A DNA stretch of 41,518 nucleotides from Promethearchaeota archaeon. Its GTDB lineage: Archaea; Asgardarchaeota; Lokiarchaeia; Sigyniarchaeales; Promethearchaeaceae. Where the stretch lies: contig SDNX01000013.1 of assembly GCA_004524545.1 (NCBI GenBank), positions 1-41,518 on the forward strand. Direction: 5' to 3'. The notes beneath the pieces were generated by a model, which saw only the letters and a program-made list of their open reading frames with translations, searched no databases and was not told the DNA's origin. A program made the position numbers and the translations under genes. Positions 18,681-27,735 of the stretch are shown here, piece after piece; within the stretch, counting starts at the first letter, position 1, and every line of letters starts with the position of its first letter.

Positions 18681-19865
18681 ATGTCAAATTATAACGCGTA
18701 TAGTTTAGTATATAAATATCCTTGGCTTGAAGGGGGTCGTGAGATATTTGATCCTACTTCAGTGAGTAATGAAGACGAGGATCCTATAGAATACTATAAT
18801 CAACTGTTTACAAAATATTTTGAAAGTTACCCCGATTTCCATGATAAGTTACTTCAAGTTTTTTCTCTAGCGTTGGATAAAAAGGAATCCGGCATAATCT
18901 TGACTGGAGATGAAATAAATGTAATCTTATTTTACACTGTAAAAACTATACTTACAGCGTTTGATAACCGCGTTATGGAAAATCATGTATCTAATTTAAT
19001 TTCAAAATTATATCACCAGAGATTACTAGAGGAAACCGAACAAAATCTTGAAGTTCTTTGTCGAAAAATGAATTTTGAATGTCATTTTGAAAAAAAGCAG
19101 ATGCAAATTGGAAATGTTCTGTATCCTTGTTGGGTTGATGTCAAAAATTACGTTCCAACAGCTAGTTTACTTAAGGATTCTGCATATCAGCTAATTAATC
19201 GAAATGTAATAAATGGACGAGTATATCTTCTAAAGGATAATGTAGCACGATTGTTACAAGAGGTCGTGAGAAGACAAATTGTTCCTGACCGGCAAAAATC
19301 TGGGGGAGAATTGATGGACCTTTTGAAGAAAATCACTCACCTTTCGCCATTAATCGATGATATAACAAAATTGATTGAAAAGAAAAAACTAACCCAAACT
19401 CAATATGAATCAACTAATGTATACGAAAACGTAGATTACGCATTATACCCACCTTGTATTAAATATATACTAAATAAAGCAACAAATGGAGTGAATCTAA
19501 CACATAGTGAACGACTCCATATTGCATTTTTTTATGCAAATACTAATCATACGGTAGAGGAAACTGTTGATGTATTTCGAACCCTTCCTGACTTTGATGA
19601 GAAACTTGCTCGATATCACGTAGAATTTTCCAGAGGAATTGGGGGGAAAGGAAAGAAATACAGAATATACAGTTGTGCAAAAGTTAAAAGTATCGATATG
19701 TGTAAAGCCTTAGATAAGGAATATGGAGACATTATTTGTGCGCAAGGTGTATTTCGTAAAGGAGAAGTACGAAGAATCCCCATAAAAACACCTAAGGATT
19801 TTGTATTTTGGAAAAATGTGGAAATTAAAAGGAAATTAAGAGAAGATAAGGTCCAAAAGAAGTGA
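18681..19865 (+). CDS. priL: DNA primase large subunit PriL
   Basis: This is the regulatory, iron-sulphur subunit of the archaeal/eukaryotic primase. The C-terminal half shows the conserved cysteines expected for the 4Fe-4S cluster (LYPPCIKYIL, YSCAKVKSIDMC, DIICAQG). Between and around them lie LTHSERLHIAFF and RYHVEFSRGIGGKGKKY. Length 394 is in the normal range. The priS start codon overlaps its stop by four bases, so the two subunits are translationally coupled. Confidence 0.94.
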   Translation: MSNYNAYSLVYKYPWLEGGREIFDPTSVSNEDEDPIEYYNQLFTKYFESYPDFHDKLLQVFSLALDKKESGIILTGDEINVILFYTVKTILTAFDNRVMENHVSNLISKLYHQRLLEETEQNLEVLCRKMNFECHFEKKQMQIGNVLYPCWVDVKNYVPTASLLKDSAYQLINRNVINGRVYLLKDNVARLLQEVVRRQIVPDRQKSGGELMDLLKKITHLSPLIDDITKLIEKKKLTQTQYESTNVYENVDYALYPPCIKYILNKATNGVNLTHSERLHIAFFYANTNHTVEETVDVFRTLPDFDEKLARYHVEFSRGIGGKGKKYRIYSCAKVKSIDMCKALDKEYGDIICAQGVFRKGEVRRIPIKTPKDFVFWKNVEIKRKLREDKVQKK

Positions 19866-21133
19866 TTTCATTGAAAGATCCAACGTTTGAATTACGTAAG
19901 AAGTTTATTTTGAAGTATACGGAATTAGTGAAGTCTTTCCCCCTTATCGATAAAATTCAAAACCGAGAATTTGCTTTCCTTTTTTGGGATAAAGATTACA
20001 TGGTTCGCCATCGCGGATTCTCAAACCCGCAACTTTTTCTCTCCGAGTTAAAGGGAGTTGCACCTAGGCATGCGTATCTTAGCGCTGCTCTCTATAATTC
20101 TCCAGCAGATAAGATAATGTCAAATAAGGGTTGGATGGGGTGCGATTTCGTAGTAGATATTGACTCGGATCATATGGATTTATCTTGTCAAAAAAAACAC
20201 GACTTCTATATTTGCGTGGAATGCGATTATGTTTCTAAGGAAAATATTACGAAATGTCCCAAATGTGAAGGTCTTATCCGAAAACAATTATGGTTATGCG
20301 ATGAATGTCTCCAAGCAAGTAAAAATGAAGTTATAAAATTAGTGGATGATTTTCTTCCTGATTTTGGGATTATCAAAGACAATATTATACTAAATTTTTC
20401 TGGTCATCGAGGCTATCATATACATTTACGAGAAGAATTTATCCGAGCTATGAACTCCGAAGAACGTCGTCAAATAGTGGATTACATGACAGCAACAAAT
20501 TTCGAACCCGACGATTTTTTTATGTATAAACAAAACATTGGATCCTTTTTGGGAAGCACGATTGATGACGCAGGATGGAAAGGACGAATTGCTAATAATT
20601 TTTTAAAAATTCTCAATAAACACGATTCAATTGAATCCTTCGATTTAGAATTTGGACATTTAGATTTGGACGCAAAAATCAAACACATATTGTTTGGAAC
20701 GGATAAAAGAGAGCACATTAGAAATCAGTTACTAAATAAGAATAAGTACTGGACGATTAGAGATGTTGGAAAGATAGGATGGGAAAAAATCAAAAAATTT
20801 CTTCTAACAATCAGTAAATGTGATATTGATGTTCCGGTATCGATCGATACACATAGATTAATCCGTGTACAAGGTTCCATTCATGGAAAAACAGGTTTCA
20901 TCGTTAAACCCTTGGATTATTATGAGATGATTAACTTTAATCCATTGTCAGATCCTATTGTTTTTTCAATGGATCAAAAGAAACTAGTTAAAATGGAAAT
21001 AACAACTCCCAAATGTCCAGAAATACGTATTCAAGCTGAATATTATGGACCTTATACTAAAGGAGAAAAAATAGATCTGCCAGAAGCAGTCGGGGTTTTC
21101 TTGGCATGTAAAGGAGTAGCAATACTATTATAA
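19862..21133 (+). CDS. priS: DNA primase catalytic subunit PriS
   Basis: This is the catalytic subunit that synthesises primers. The metal-binding motif DFVVDIDSD has Asp99 and Asp101, FSGHRGYHIH provides the SGxxGxH nucleotide-binding block, and HRLIRVQGSIHGKTGF is the third catalytic region. A zinc-binding insert (CVECDYV...CPKCEGL...CDECLQ) lies between the first two motifs, with one more CxxC pair than many homologues. It starts at GTG 19862 overlapping the priL stop (GTGA). The GINS gene follows 7 bases later. Confidence 0.95.
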   Translation: MISLKDPTFELRKKFILKYTELVKSFPLIDKIQNREFAFLFWDKDYMVRHRGFSNPQLFLSELKGVAPRHAYLSAALYNSPADKIMSNKGWMGCDFVVDIDSDHMDLSCQKKHDFYICVECDYVSKENITKCPKCEGLIRKQLWLCDECLQASKNEVIKLVDDFLPDFGIIKDNIILNFSGHRGYHIHLREEFIRAMNSEERRQIVDYMTATNFEPDDFFMYKQNIGSFLGSTIDDAGWKGRIANNFLKILNKHDSIESFDLEFGHLDLDAKIKHILFGTDKREHIRNQLLNKNKYWTIRDVGKIGWEKIKKFLLTISKCDIDVPVSIDTHRLIRVQGSIHGKTGFIVKPLDYYEMINFNPLSDPIVFSMDQKKLVKMEITTPKCPEIRIQAEYYGPYTKGEKIDLPEAVGVFLACKGVAILL

Positions 21134-21140
21134 AGAGAAG

Positions 21141-21788
21141 ATGGGTATGAATACACAAGAATTTAAGACAATTTATGAGGAATTAATCTTTGATTGGGAG
21201 TTGGAATGTGCTTCAGATGAGATCACGCCACTACCAGAAGTAAAACTTAAGAGGTTTATCAATTTTCAAAAAGAAATTCATCAACTCGAGCAACATGCTC
21301 CCCCTTCTGATGCTTCAGAAGAAGACAAAAGCATAATTTGGGAATTAAAGAAAGAAAGCAGCAAAAATGTAGATTATATAGTGAATGATCTTCTCGCGAT
21401 TCGCCAGGAAAAAATTATTCAAATGAGCAAAAAATTAGAAATCATTGAAGAAAAGGTTCTCACTTTGTCAGAACAGCAATTTTATCGGAGTTTGTTATCT
21501 GCTTTTAAGGGATATAAAAAAACCAAACAATATCGCAATGCGATCGCTGAAAGTTGCCCTGAAGATCCCCCGATCGATAGCAATAATGAAGTTTGTGAGG
21601 CTGAGACATTTGCGGCGGATGCACCGATCGAATATTGTGATATCCGTGTGTTGAAAGATGCCCCCTCATTAGTTGGACCTGATTTTATAATATATGGTCC
21701 TTTTCATCAAGAAGAAATCGTCAGATTACCCAAAAGCTCAGCAAGAATCATGGAAAAAGAAAAAATAATTGAAATACTTGAAGAATAA
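21141..21788 (+). CDS. gins51: GINS complex subunit (Gins51/Sld5-Psf1-like)
   Basis: GINS joins MCM and Cdc45/RecJ in the replicative helicase. The N-terminal 130 residues form the helical A domain (KIIQMSKKLEII..., LTLSEQQFYRSLL). A low-complexity linker follows, then a C-terminal B domain YCDIRVLKDAPSLVGPDFIIYGPFHQEEIVRLP, whose RVLKD...VGPD...YGPF pattern is that of archaeal Gins51. Position immediately downstream of priS is the conserved archaeal location. ATG 21141 is taken; an ATG at 21147 is also possible. Confidence 0.85.
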   Translation: MGMNTQEFKTIYEELIFDWELECASDEITPLPEVKLKRFINFQKEIHQLEQHAPPSDASEEDKSIIWELKKESSKNVDYIVNDLLAIRQEKIIQMSKKLEIIEEKVLTLSEQQFYRSLLSAFKGYKKTKQYRNAIAESCPEDPPIDSNNEVCEAETFAADAPIEYCDIRVLKDAPSLVGPDFIIYGPFHQEEIVRLPKSSARIMEKEKIIEILEE

Positions 21789-21977
21789 ATTATAAATGCG
21801 TCTGTTTTTGCTATACGATTAGCACATGGATCCATGTTCGATCATACAGATAATCTGGTTCTATTTTCCCACTTAAACAAAGTTAAAAAATCATGCATGC
21901 TTTACGGATATAAATCTTTGACTAAAAACAGATATGAATTAATAAAATACTCTATTGAATAATAGGATTTGATATAT

Positions 21978-22364
21978 ATGGCGAAGCGTGGACGCACTGA
22001 TGCGGATATGAAAATGAAGCGTCGAAAAAGAACCTCAAAAAAACAAGAATTTGATATTAACAAACAGGTCAATATTGCTGTACGTACGGGTAAAACTGTT
22101 ATTGGAACTAAAAGTGTACTTAAACACATCACCACTAAAGATTTCCGAATAGTAATCCTTGCTCAGAATTGTCCATCAGATTTGAAATCACGAATTGAGA
22201 CTATGATCAATTCAAAAGAAACCGATCGAATTCCAATTTATCACTATCCAAGCTCTAGTTGGGAATTAGGTACTGCTGCTGGAAAACCTCATATGATAGC
22301 AGCTATGGGAATTATCAGCCCTGGTGATTCTTCAATATTAGATGTAATTTCGACACAAAAATAA
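21978..22364 (+). CDS. rpl30e: 50S ribosomal protein L30e
   Basis: This is an L7Ae/L30e-fold large-subunit protein. The core from about residue 28 (FDINKQVNIAVRTGKTVIGTKSVLKHI ... VILAQNCPSDLKSRIE ... SSSWELGTAAGKPHMIAAMGI) is complete. It carries a basic N-terminal extension (MAKRGRTDADMKMKRRKRTSKKQ) not found in shorter archaeal L30e. I chose ATG 21978 over the TTG at 21969. A TATA-like GATATAAATC lies about 70 bases upstream. It heads the L30e-NusA-S12-S7 run that in most archaea directly follows rpoA2. Confidence 0.93.
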   Translation: MAKRGRTDADMKMKRRKRTSKKQEFDINKQVNIAVRTGKTVIGTKSVLKHITTKDFRIVILAQNCPSDLKSRIETMINSKETDRIPIYHYPSSSWELGTAAGKPHMIAAMGIISPGDSSILDVISTQK

Positions 22365-22413
22365 ATAATTTTTATAACATTCATTAATTTTGTATTATGG
22401 AAATTGAAGGAAT

Positions 22414-22866
22414 ATGGGATCTAAGAAATCGATTAAATTCCAACGCGAAGAGATGGAACTTATTAGGCTTTTTGACACAGTTACTGGTACAGCAACATTA
22501 GATTGTGTTATTCTACCGGATGGGGAAGAAGATGAGCGAGTGATTTTTATGGTGAACCGACAAGATTTACGTAGAGCAGTCGGTAAAAATGGTGTCAATG
22601 TCAAGAAACTTAAAGAAAAGTTGTCGAAAACTATTGAAATTATTGCGTATTCCGACGAATTAAATAAATTTGTGGGGTATTTGTTATATCCTGCAAAAAT
22701 AACCCAAATTCTCGAACAGAAACGAAATGATAACAAACGTGTATTGTTAGTTACTGTAAAACAAGAAGATAAAGGATTAGCGATTGGTAAAAATGGTCGT
22801 AATATCGAAAAAGCAAATGCTCTATTACAACGACACCACAATATCGATATGCTGGTGATAAATTAA
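22414..22866 (+). CDS. nusA: archaeal NusA-like KH-domain transcription factor
   Basis: The 150-residue product consists of two KH domains, the archaeal NusA form that lacks the bacterial N-terminal and S1 domains. The KH signatures AVGKNGVNVKKL and AIGKNGRNIEKA (each with GxxG) are clear. It most likely binds nascent RNA; its function in archaea is less well defined than in bacteria. A GAAGGA motif precedes ATG 22414. It lies between L30e and S12, the conserved position. Confidence 0.94.
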   Translation: MGSKKSIKFQREEMELIRLFDTVTGTATLDCVILPDGEEDERVIFMVNRQDLRRAVGKNGVNVKKLKEKLSKTIEIIAYSDELNKFVGYLLYPAKITQILEQKRNDNKRVLLVTVKQEDKGLAIGKNGRNIEKANALLQRHHNIDMLVIN

Positions 22867-22999
22867 CGCTTCTTCTACTTTTATACTTCCCATAGATCCG
22901 AAAAATTAAAATTTAATTGATTATTAGCAAAATTCATTCTGTATTAGTATTTCAGATATTAGGTGTATCAATATTACAGGTTCAAAATCTCCCAGAGGA

Positions 23000-23416
23000 A
23001 TGTTCAGTGCTCGAACTCTCGTAAAAAAACGAAAGAAATTGCGCTGGAAAGACAAGCAATGGAAGCGTTCCTTCCTAAAATTAGATAAAAAGACTGATCC
23101 CTTACAAAAGGCTCCAGCAGCAGAAGGTATTGTGTTAGAAAAAGTTGGCCGAGAATCCAAACAACCAAACAGTGCTATTCGAAAATGTGTTCGAGTGCAG
23201 TTACGCAAGAATGGAAAAGTTATAACGGCTTTCCTTCCCGGAGACGGTGCTTTAACATACATTGAAGAACATGATAGTGTTGTAGTCGAAGGAATCGGCG
23301 GAGCAAAAGGAAGAGCTGTAGGAGACCTTCCAGGAGTCCGATGGAAAGTTATTAAAGTAAATGGAGTTTCCTTGAGAGAACTGATTTACAAACGAAAAGA
23401 AAAACCAATGCGATAG
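23000..23416 (+). CDS. rps12: 30S ribosomal protein S12
   Basis: This is the decoding-centre protein of the small subunit (S23e in eukaryotes). The core [20 protein letters not shown] and the loop [23 protein letters not shown] are invariant features. Length 138 is a few residues below typical archaeal S12 (about 147) at the N terminus. rps7 follows 11 bases later, so they are cotranscribed. Confidence 0.96.
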   Translation: MFSARTLVKKRKKLRWKDKQWKRSFLKLDKKTDPLQKAPAAEGIVLEKVGRESKQPNSAIRKCVRVQLRKNGKVITAFLPGDGALTYIEEHDSVVVEGIGGAKGRAVGDLPGVRWKVIKVNGVSLRELIYKRKEKPMR

Positions 23417-23427
23417 AGGCAAAGCAC

Positions 23428-24216
23428 ATGGCAAAGAAGAAGACATCTGCGAAAAAAAACTCCAAGAAATCGATGGACAAGGCTACAGAGGAAGATTTTG
23501 TAGAGATAGAAGAAATAGAACCTGAGGAAGAAACTGAAAAACTTGATGAAGCGTTAGAAACTCCAGAACTTGAAGATGAGGGTCCTGTGGAGACCAAACC
23601 TAAGAAAAAAGGCGCAGAAATTAAATTGTTTAATCGATGGACTTTTGAAGGTTTAGAAGTCGAAGATCCAAGTTTGGAGTTATATATCAATCTAACACCC
23701 GTTATTATCCCTCATTCTGGTGGAAAACACGAACACAAGCGGTTTTGGAAGACTACTCATGTCTCTTTTGTTGAACGCTTCATCAATAAGATGTTAGCAC
23801 CGGGGCTAGTGCGTCGTAAAATTAAGGGAAGAGGATCTGCATGGAACGCGGGTAAAAAACAAAAGGTGTTAGGAATTATTCAAAATGCATTTACACTTAT
23901 TGAACAAAAAACGGGTGAAAATCCACTCCAAGTTCTTATTAATGCGATTGTTAATGCAGCTCCAAGAGAAGAAACCACAAAAATATCCCTTGGTGGAATT
24001 TCATACCAGACTGCAGTAGATATTGCGCCTCAACGTCGAGTAGACCTTGCAATTCGTTTATTAGTTCAAGGAGCAGTTGGTCAGACATACAATTCTCTTA
24101 AAACGATAGATGAGTGTATTGCAAGTGAAATAATTTACGCCGGGCGAGATGATCAAAATTCCCGTGCTATTAAGCGTAAAGATGAAATGGAAAGAATAGC
24201 AATAAGTGCGAGATAA
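23428..24216 (+). CDS. rps7: 30S ribosomal protein S7 with charged N-terminal extension
   Basis: S7 organises the 3' domain of 16S rRNA. The core starts near residue 68 with IKLFNRWTFEGLEVEDPSL. It contains KMLAPGLVRRKIKGRG, QNAFTLIEQKTGENPLQVL and the C-terminal SRAIKRKDEMERIAISAR. The first about 65 residues are extra: a Lys-rich start (MAKKKTSAKKNSKK) and then a strongly acidic Glu/Asp stretch. Total 262 against roughly 200-215 in most archaea. EF-2, which often follows, is absent. Confidence 0.95.
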   Translation: MAKKKTSAKKNSKKSMDKATEEDFVEIEEIEPEEETEKLDEALETPELEDEGPVETKPKKKGAEIKLFNRWTFEGLEVEDPSLELYINLTPVIIPHSGGKHEHKRFWKTTHVSFVERFINKMLAPGLVRRKIKGRGSAWNAGKKQKVLGIIQNAFTLIEQKTGENPLQVLINAIVNAAPREETTKISLGGISYQTAVDIAPQRRVDLAIRLLVQGAVGQTYNSLKTIDECIASEIIYAGRDDQNSRAIKRKDEMERIAISAR

Positions 24217-24264
24217 TATCTCGATTATTTAGAAAGAAAAGAGTATTTCTCTTATTTTTATTTA

Positions 24265-24786
24265 TTATTCAGTCGTCATGATTGCAGAATCAGCAAAACT
24301 AATTTCTTTTTTCGTTTGATGCAGTATTATGTCTCGCATTGCTTCCATGTTGGATCTTTTTATTGCAACCATTCCATAAGTTTTTACTCCCAATCGTCTT
24401 GATACTTCCTCAGGGGTTAAACTACCTACTAAGTCTTGTTTATTGGCAATTGCAATTATATCGGAACCGAGTTTCGCTCCGTATTTCTCCAACATATGCT
24501 TTGTTGCGTTTACATTCTGTTCTGAGGAATCTGTGACGATTACGGTTAGGCCGGACCCTTTTATCCATTCGTCCCAAAGGAATTGGAAGCGGATTTGTCC
24601 CCCAAAATCCCATATCATTACGCTTAGAGGATTTCCACTATCAACAAAGTCAATCTTCTCCACATCAACGCCAATTGTCGGAATTCTTTGAATCTGTATT
24701 TCCTTTCCTTGAAGTAATCGCAATAAGGAGGATTTACCTACCCCTCCTTCTCCTATCAAAATGCACTTTGAACCGTTTTCGATCAT
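24265..24786 (-). CDS. Arf-like small GTPase
   Basis: This is a Ras-superfamily GTPase of the kind expanded in Asgard archaea. P-loop GEGGVGKSS (residues 12-20), switch I threonine in IPTIGVD, switch II WDFGGQIRFQ and the guanine-specificity motif NKQD are all present. WDFGGQ with NKQD is closer to Arf/Arl than to Rab, hence the call. There is no amphipathic myristoylated N terminus (it starts MIENGSK), so the membrane switch of eukaryotic Arf is not evident. It lies 94 bases downstream of the W-repeat coiled-coil gene on the same strand and may be cotranscribed with it. Confidence 0.85.
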   Translation of the reverse strand: MIENGSKCILIGEGGVGKSSLLRLLQGKEIQIQRIPTIGVDVEKIDFVDSGNPLSVMIWDFGGQIRFQFLWDEWIKGSGLTVIVTDSSEQNVNATKHMLEKYGAKLGSDIIAIANKQDLVGSLTPEEVSRRLGVKTYGMVAIKRSNMEAMRDIILHQTKKEISFADSAIMTTE

Positions 24787-24880
24787 TGTAGACCACGAAT
24801 GTCTCTAGTGAGTCAAGTGAAAAATAGACAAAAATGGGTTTTATTTGATTGTATCATGAGGATGATACAACCCGTAGAAA

Positions 24881-26731
24881 TTACTCTTCAGCTTTTTTCT
24901 TACTTGCGTTCCGTATCATCTCTTTGAATTCCTGAATGTGTTTCTCCTCTTCAGGACCTTCTACTTTTTTTCGGTATTCTTCATGAGATTTCTCTTTGGA
25001 TTTTTTATCGATTTCTTTTTGTTTGACAACACCTGAAATCATTTTAGAGATATCTTGGAGGTCTTGAAGCTCTTGTTTTTCACGCTCTTTGTCTGCATTC
25101 AATTGATCTTGCTTTTTCTGTTCTTCATACCGTCTTAATTCATCTTTTAACTGTTGTTCCGTTTGAGCTTGACTTTTGAGTTTCTTAATTTTTTCGACCT
25201 CTTGAATCAGATAGGGAATTTGCTCTGTCCATCGAAGATGAGTGAATTTTTCAATTGCTTGATTATAGTTTTGGATTGCGGAATCAAAGTCCAATTTTTT
25301 TGCACTTTGTTTTGCGAGATCAATGAATTTAAAAGCTGTATTTTCTAACGATTGGATAGATTGCTGTTGTTCTTGAAATTTCAGAAGATTGGCTTTTTGG
25401 GATTCTTTTTCTATGTCAAATTCTTTCATATACGCTTTAATGCGCTCATTAATTGCGTAAAGAGTTGACAATGTATGAGTTTTATTTTGTTCCAACGTTT
25501 GAATTCGCTGCTTCCGATTTTCCAAATTTGTTTTTAAAATGGTTACAATCGATTGAACTTTGACCTTTTCCGCTGACCACTGGGATTTTTCAACTAAATG
25601 ATAAGCAACATTATACAGTTCGATCTTTCGTCTGGAAGATGCATCATCCGTTCCCAGTATTTCTGAGGCTTCTGTAACTACTTCATATACTTGTTGTTCA
25701 TAGGATTTAGTTTTGGACTTCACATCCGAAGATTCTACATCTCGAAATGGACTGGCTTTTTCATTTTGCTTTTCTAACATTTTATTTTTGAAATATTTCC
25801 TAATATCAGTGCTTATTCGAATTTTTTCGATGAATGCAAGATGTTCTTGTTGCTCCATTAATTCATGCTGAAATTGATTTTCTTTAATAGTGGATATAAA
25901 ATCGTTTAGCCGAGTCACTCCTTCTTGCCAACCAACGTTAACAAGATTCTGTGCTGATTTTTGAAGTATATTATAAATTTCTGGATAATATAAATTGTTG
26001 ATCGACACCTCACATTCGTTTAAAAGCTGGGTAGCCCGAATAAGATAATTATATTGTATCTTTTTCCGTTCTTCAAATTCTTTAACGGAAATTTTACGTG
26101 ATTCAATTTCTTTTTGTAAAATCTCTCTATTTGCTCTTAGATCCTCAATTGTTTGTGTTTCAGGTTTTTCCATTTGTTTTGTTAAGGCATCATGATAGTG
26201 TTTTTGGTCTTGACGTAATTTATCGACTTCATCAAGAATTTGTGGAGTATAAGATTGCCATCCGATTGAATTCAAGAGAATTATTGCTTGGTTGTAATCT
26301 TCAATAGCTTTATCAAACTCCTTTTGTTTCGTTAAAGTTGCTCCTGAATCCAAAAGAGCGAACGCTTCTTTTTGTATATTTTCTTCTTGTTGTTTATACA
26401 TTTCAAATTCTTTTAAACTCAAAACATGACCCCGTAATGGGGAGGAAGCAGGTTCTTCCTCTTCTGTTTTTACATCCTCCTGAATATTGGGGATACTAAT
26501 TTCTTCTAAAGGTGAACTCTGCAATTCTCTTATTGCTTCTTGGATCTTTTTTGATACATTTGCCCATCGCAAAATATTGAGGATCTTAATCAATTCCAGA
26601 TAAACAGAAATAGCTTCATCTTTCTTATTTTCATTTACGAGAGTTTTTGCTTGTTCAAACATGAGAAATGCTTTGTCTTGTAGTTCTCGTACATCAGTTT
26701 TCCGTTTTTCTATTTCATTATCGAATGCCAA
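24881..26731 (-). CDS. coiled-coil protein with five TPR-like tryptophan repeats
   Basis: I do not recognise a named family. The 616-residue product has no signal peptide or membrane segment and is very rich in Glu, Lys and Gln. A helical unit of about 50 residues recurs five times, each with a small-residue/Ala-rich first helix, a pattern like FDKAIEDYNQAIILLNSIGW, and a following amphipathic helix. Conserved tryptophans lie at about residues 56, 158, 270, 400 and 510. Units are separated by long charged coiled-coil stretches, and the C terminus (about 545-616) is almost entirely charged. TPR-like folding suggests a scaffold; position upstream of an Arf-like GTPase suggests an effector or regulator, which is inference. 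Confidence 0.75.
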   Translation of the reverse strand: MAFDNEIEKRKTDVRELQDKAFLMFEQAKTLVNENKKDEAISVYLELIKILNILRWANVSKKIQEAIRELQSSPLEEISIPNIQEDVKTEEEEPASSPLRGHVLSLKEFEMYKQQEENIQKEAFALLDSGATLTKQKEFDKAIEDYNQAIILLNSIGWQSYTPQILDEVDKLRQDQKHYHDALTKQMEKPETQTIEDLRANREILQKEIESRKISVKEFEERKKIQYNYLIRATQLLNECEVSINNLYYPEIYNILQKSAQNLVNVGWQEGVTRLNDFISTIKENQFQHELMEQQEHLAFIEKIRISTDIRKYFKNKMLEKQNEKASPFRDVESSDVKSKTKSYEQQVYEVVTEASEILGTDDASSRRKIELYNVAYHLVEKSQWSAEKVKVQSIVTILKTNLENRKQRIQTLEQNKTHTLSTLYAINERIKAYMKEFDIEKESQKANLLKFQEQQQSIQSLENTAFKFIDLAKQSAKKLDFDSAIQNYNQAIEKFTHLRWTEQIPYLIQEVEKIKKLKSQAQTEQQLKDELRRYEEQKKQDQLNADKEREKQELQDLQDISKMISGVVKQKEIDKKSKEKSHEEYRKKVEGPEEEKHIQEFKEMIRNASKKKAEE

Positions 26732-26830
26732 AAATGTTCCCTTCTATCAAAGTTAATAATAAGTAAGAATTTTAACCAATTTACAATATCAAAATCCTTG
26801 TGATCCCTTCTCATTTCCAAACAAAATTAA

Positions 26831-27721
26831 ATGTTGGTTTTTGGGTATATGCAGACAATTGATTCTCTTTCAAATACAATCTCACAGATTGTTCCTAAAT
26901 ATGCGTTTGTCCTAGATACTGGCTCGATTATTAAGAGCACTATCTCAGAAGAGAACATCCTTCAACTAGCCAAATTTCTACCCAAAATTTGTAAGGATCT
27001 AAAACCCGGATCGTACATTCATAAATCAAAATTATTTATTTACAGATTAACGACAAATTTTGTTGTATTTTTATTATCGGATAAGGACAAACAAGAAATT
27101 ATCACTCTACTCGAGGACATCGGACAAGGTTTTACATTAAAAATCGCCCGTGAGTTTAAATTACACCCTAATTCATCCTTGGGATCAATCATTCGATCTA
27201 TTGTGTTTTCTGTAACCACGGAAAAAGGTCCTGAATTAATGGACTGGATAGTAAATGACAAGGAAAACTCTGTTGATGATAAGGATGCATATAAGATTGC
27301 TATGAAAACCATGTTGAATTTAACAGATGAATTAGAGGGAGCAAAGAAAAAAGTGCTGTTTTTTCAACCCTTCCTTATGTATGATGCTCTTGGAATTTCC
27401 TATTTGTTCCAGATCCCATTCCCAGGGGCGCGTGGAGGATCTTTTGACAGCGCATTGACTGTTTTGGTAGATTTCAAGCATAGAGCAGTAATGTATTCAT
27501 TATATAAAGAATTAGAAGAGATATTACATAATTTCGAACCGAAAATAACCAAAGAATTTCAGAATGTCTATCAAGACGATATCTGCTTATCGAAGGATGA
27601 TTTTAATGGAACATTGGTTGATTTACGCAACCGTATTGATCGGCTGAATTTTAAAATATTGGATTCTGAAGTTCTTATGGATGAAATGATTAATGCAGTT
27701 CGAGAATTAAACGACATATAA
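26831..27721 (+). CDS. unknown protein, possible roadblock/longin-like N-terminal domain
   Basis: Unrecognised 296-residue soluble protein. Residues about 18-100 have an alternating strand/helix pattern (YAFVLDTGSIIKST ... KLFIYRLTTNFVVFLLSDK) of the kind seen in roadblock/LC7 or longin folds. This is only a fold-level guess. Residues about 180-240 contain a second mixed segment (VLFFQPFLMYDALGISYLF, ALTVLVDFKHRAVMYSLY), and the C terminus is helical. It starts at ATG 26831 (ATG 26849 is an alternative). It is divergent from the W-repeat gene with 99 bases between them, and only 14 bases upstream of the RACo-like gene, so it could be cotranscribed with the latter. Confidence 0.65.
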   Translation: MLVFGYMQTIDSLSNTISQIVPKYAFVLDTGSIIKSTISEENILQLAKFLPKICKDLKPGSYIHKSKLFIYRLTTNFVVFLLSDKDKQEIITLLEDIGQGFTLKIAREFKLHPNSSLGSIIRSIVFSVTTEKGPELMDWIVNDKENSVDDKDAYKIAMKTMLNLTDELEGAKKKVLFFQPFLMYDALGISYLFQIPFPGARGGSFDSALTVLVDFKHRAVMYSLYKELEEILHNFEPKITKEFQNVYQDDICLSKDDFNGTLVDLRNRIDRLNFKILDSEVLMDEMINAVRELNDI

Positions 27722-27735
27722 CAGCTGGGGTAAAT

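Noticed and set aside
22395-22841. 148-residue minus-strand frame opposite nusA
   Set aside because: It is a shadow of the NusA coding sequence, with biased composition and no family resemblance.
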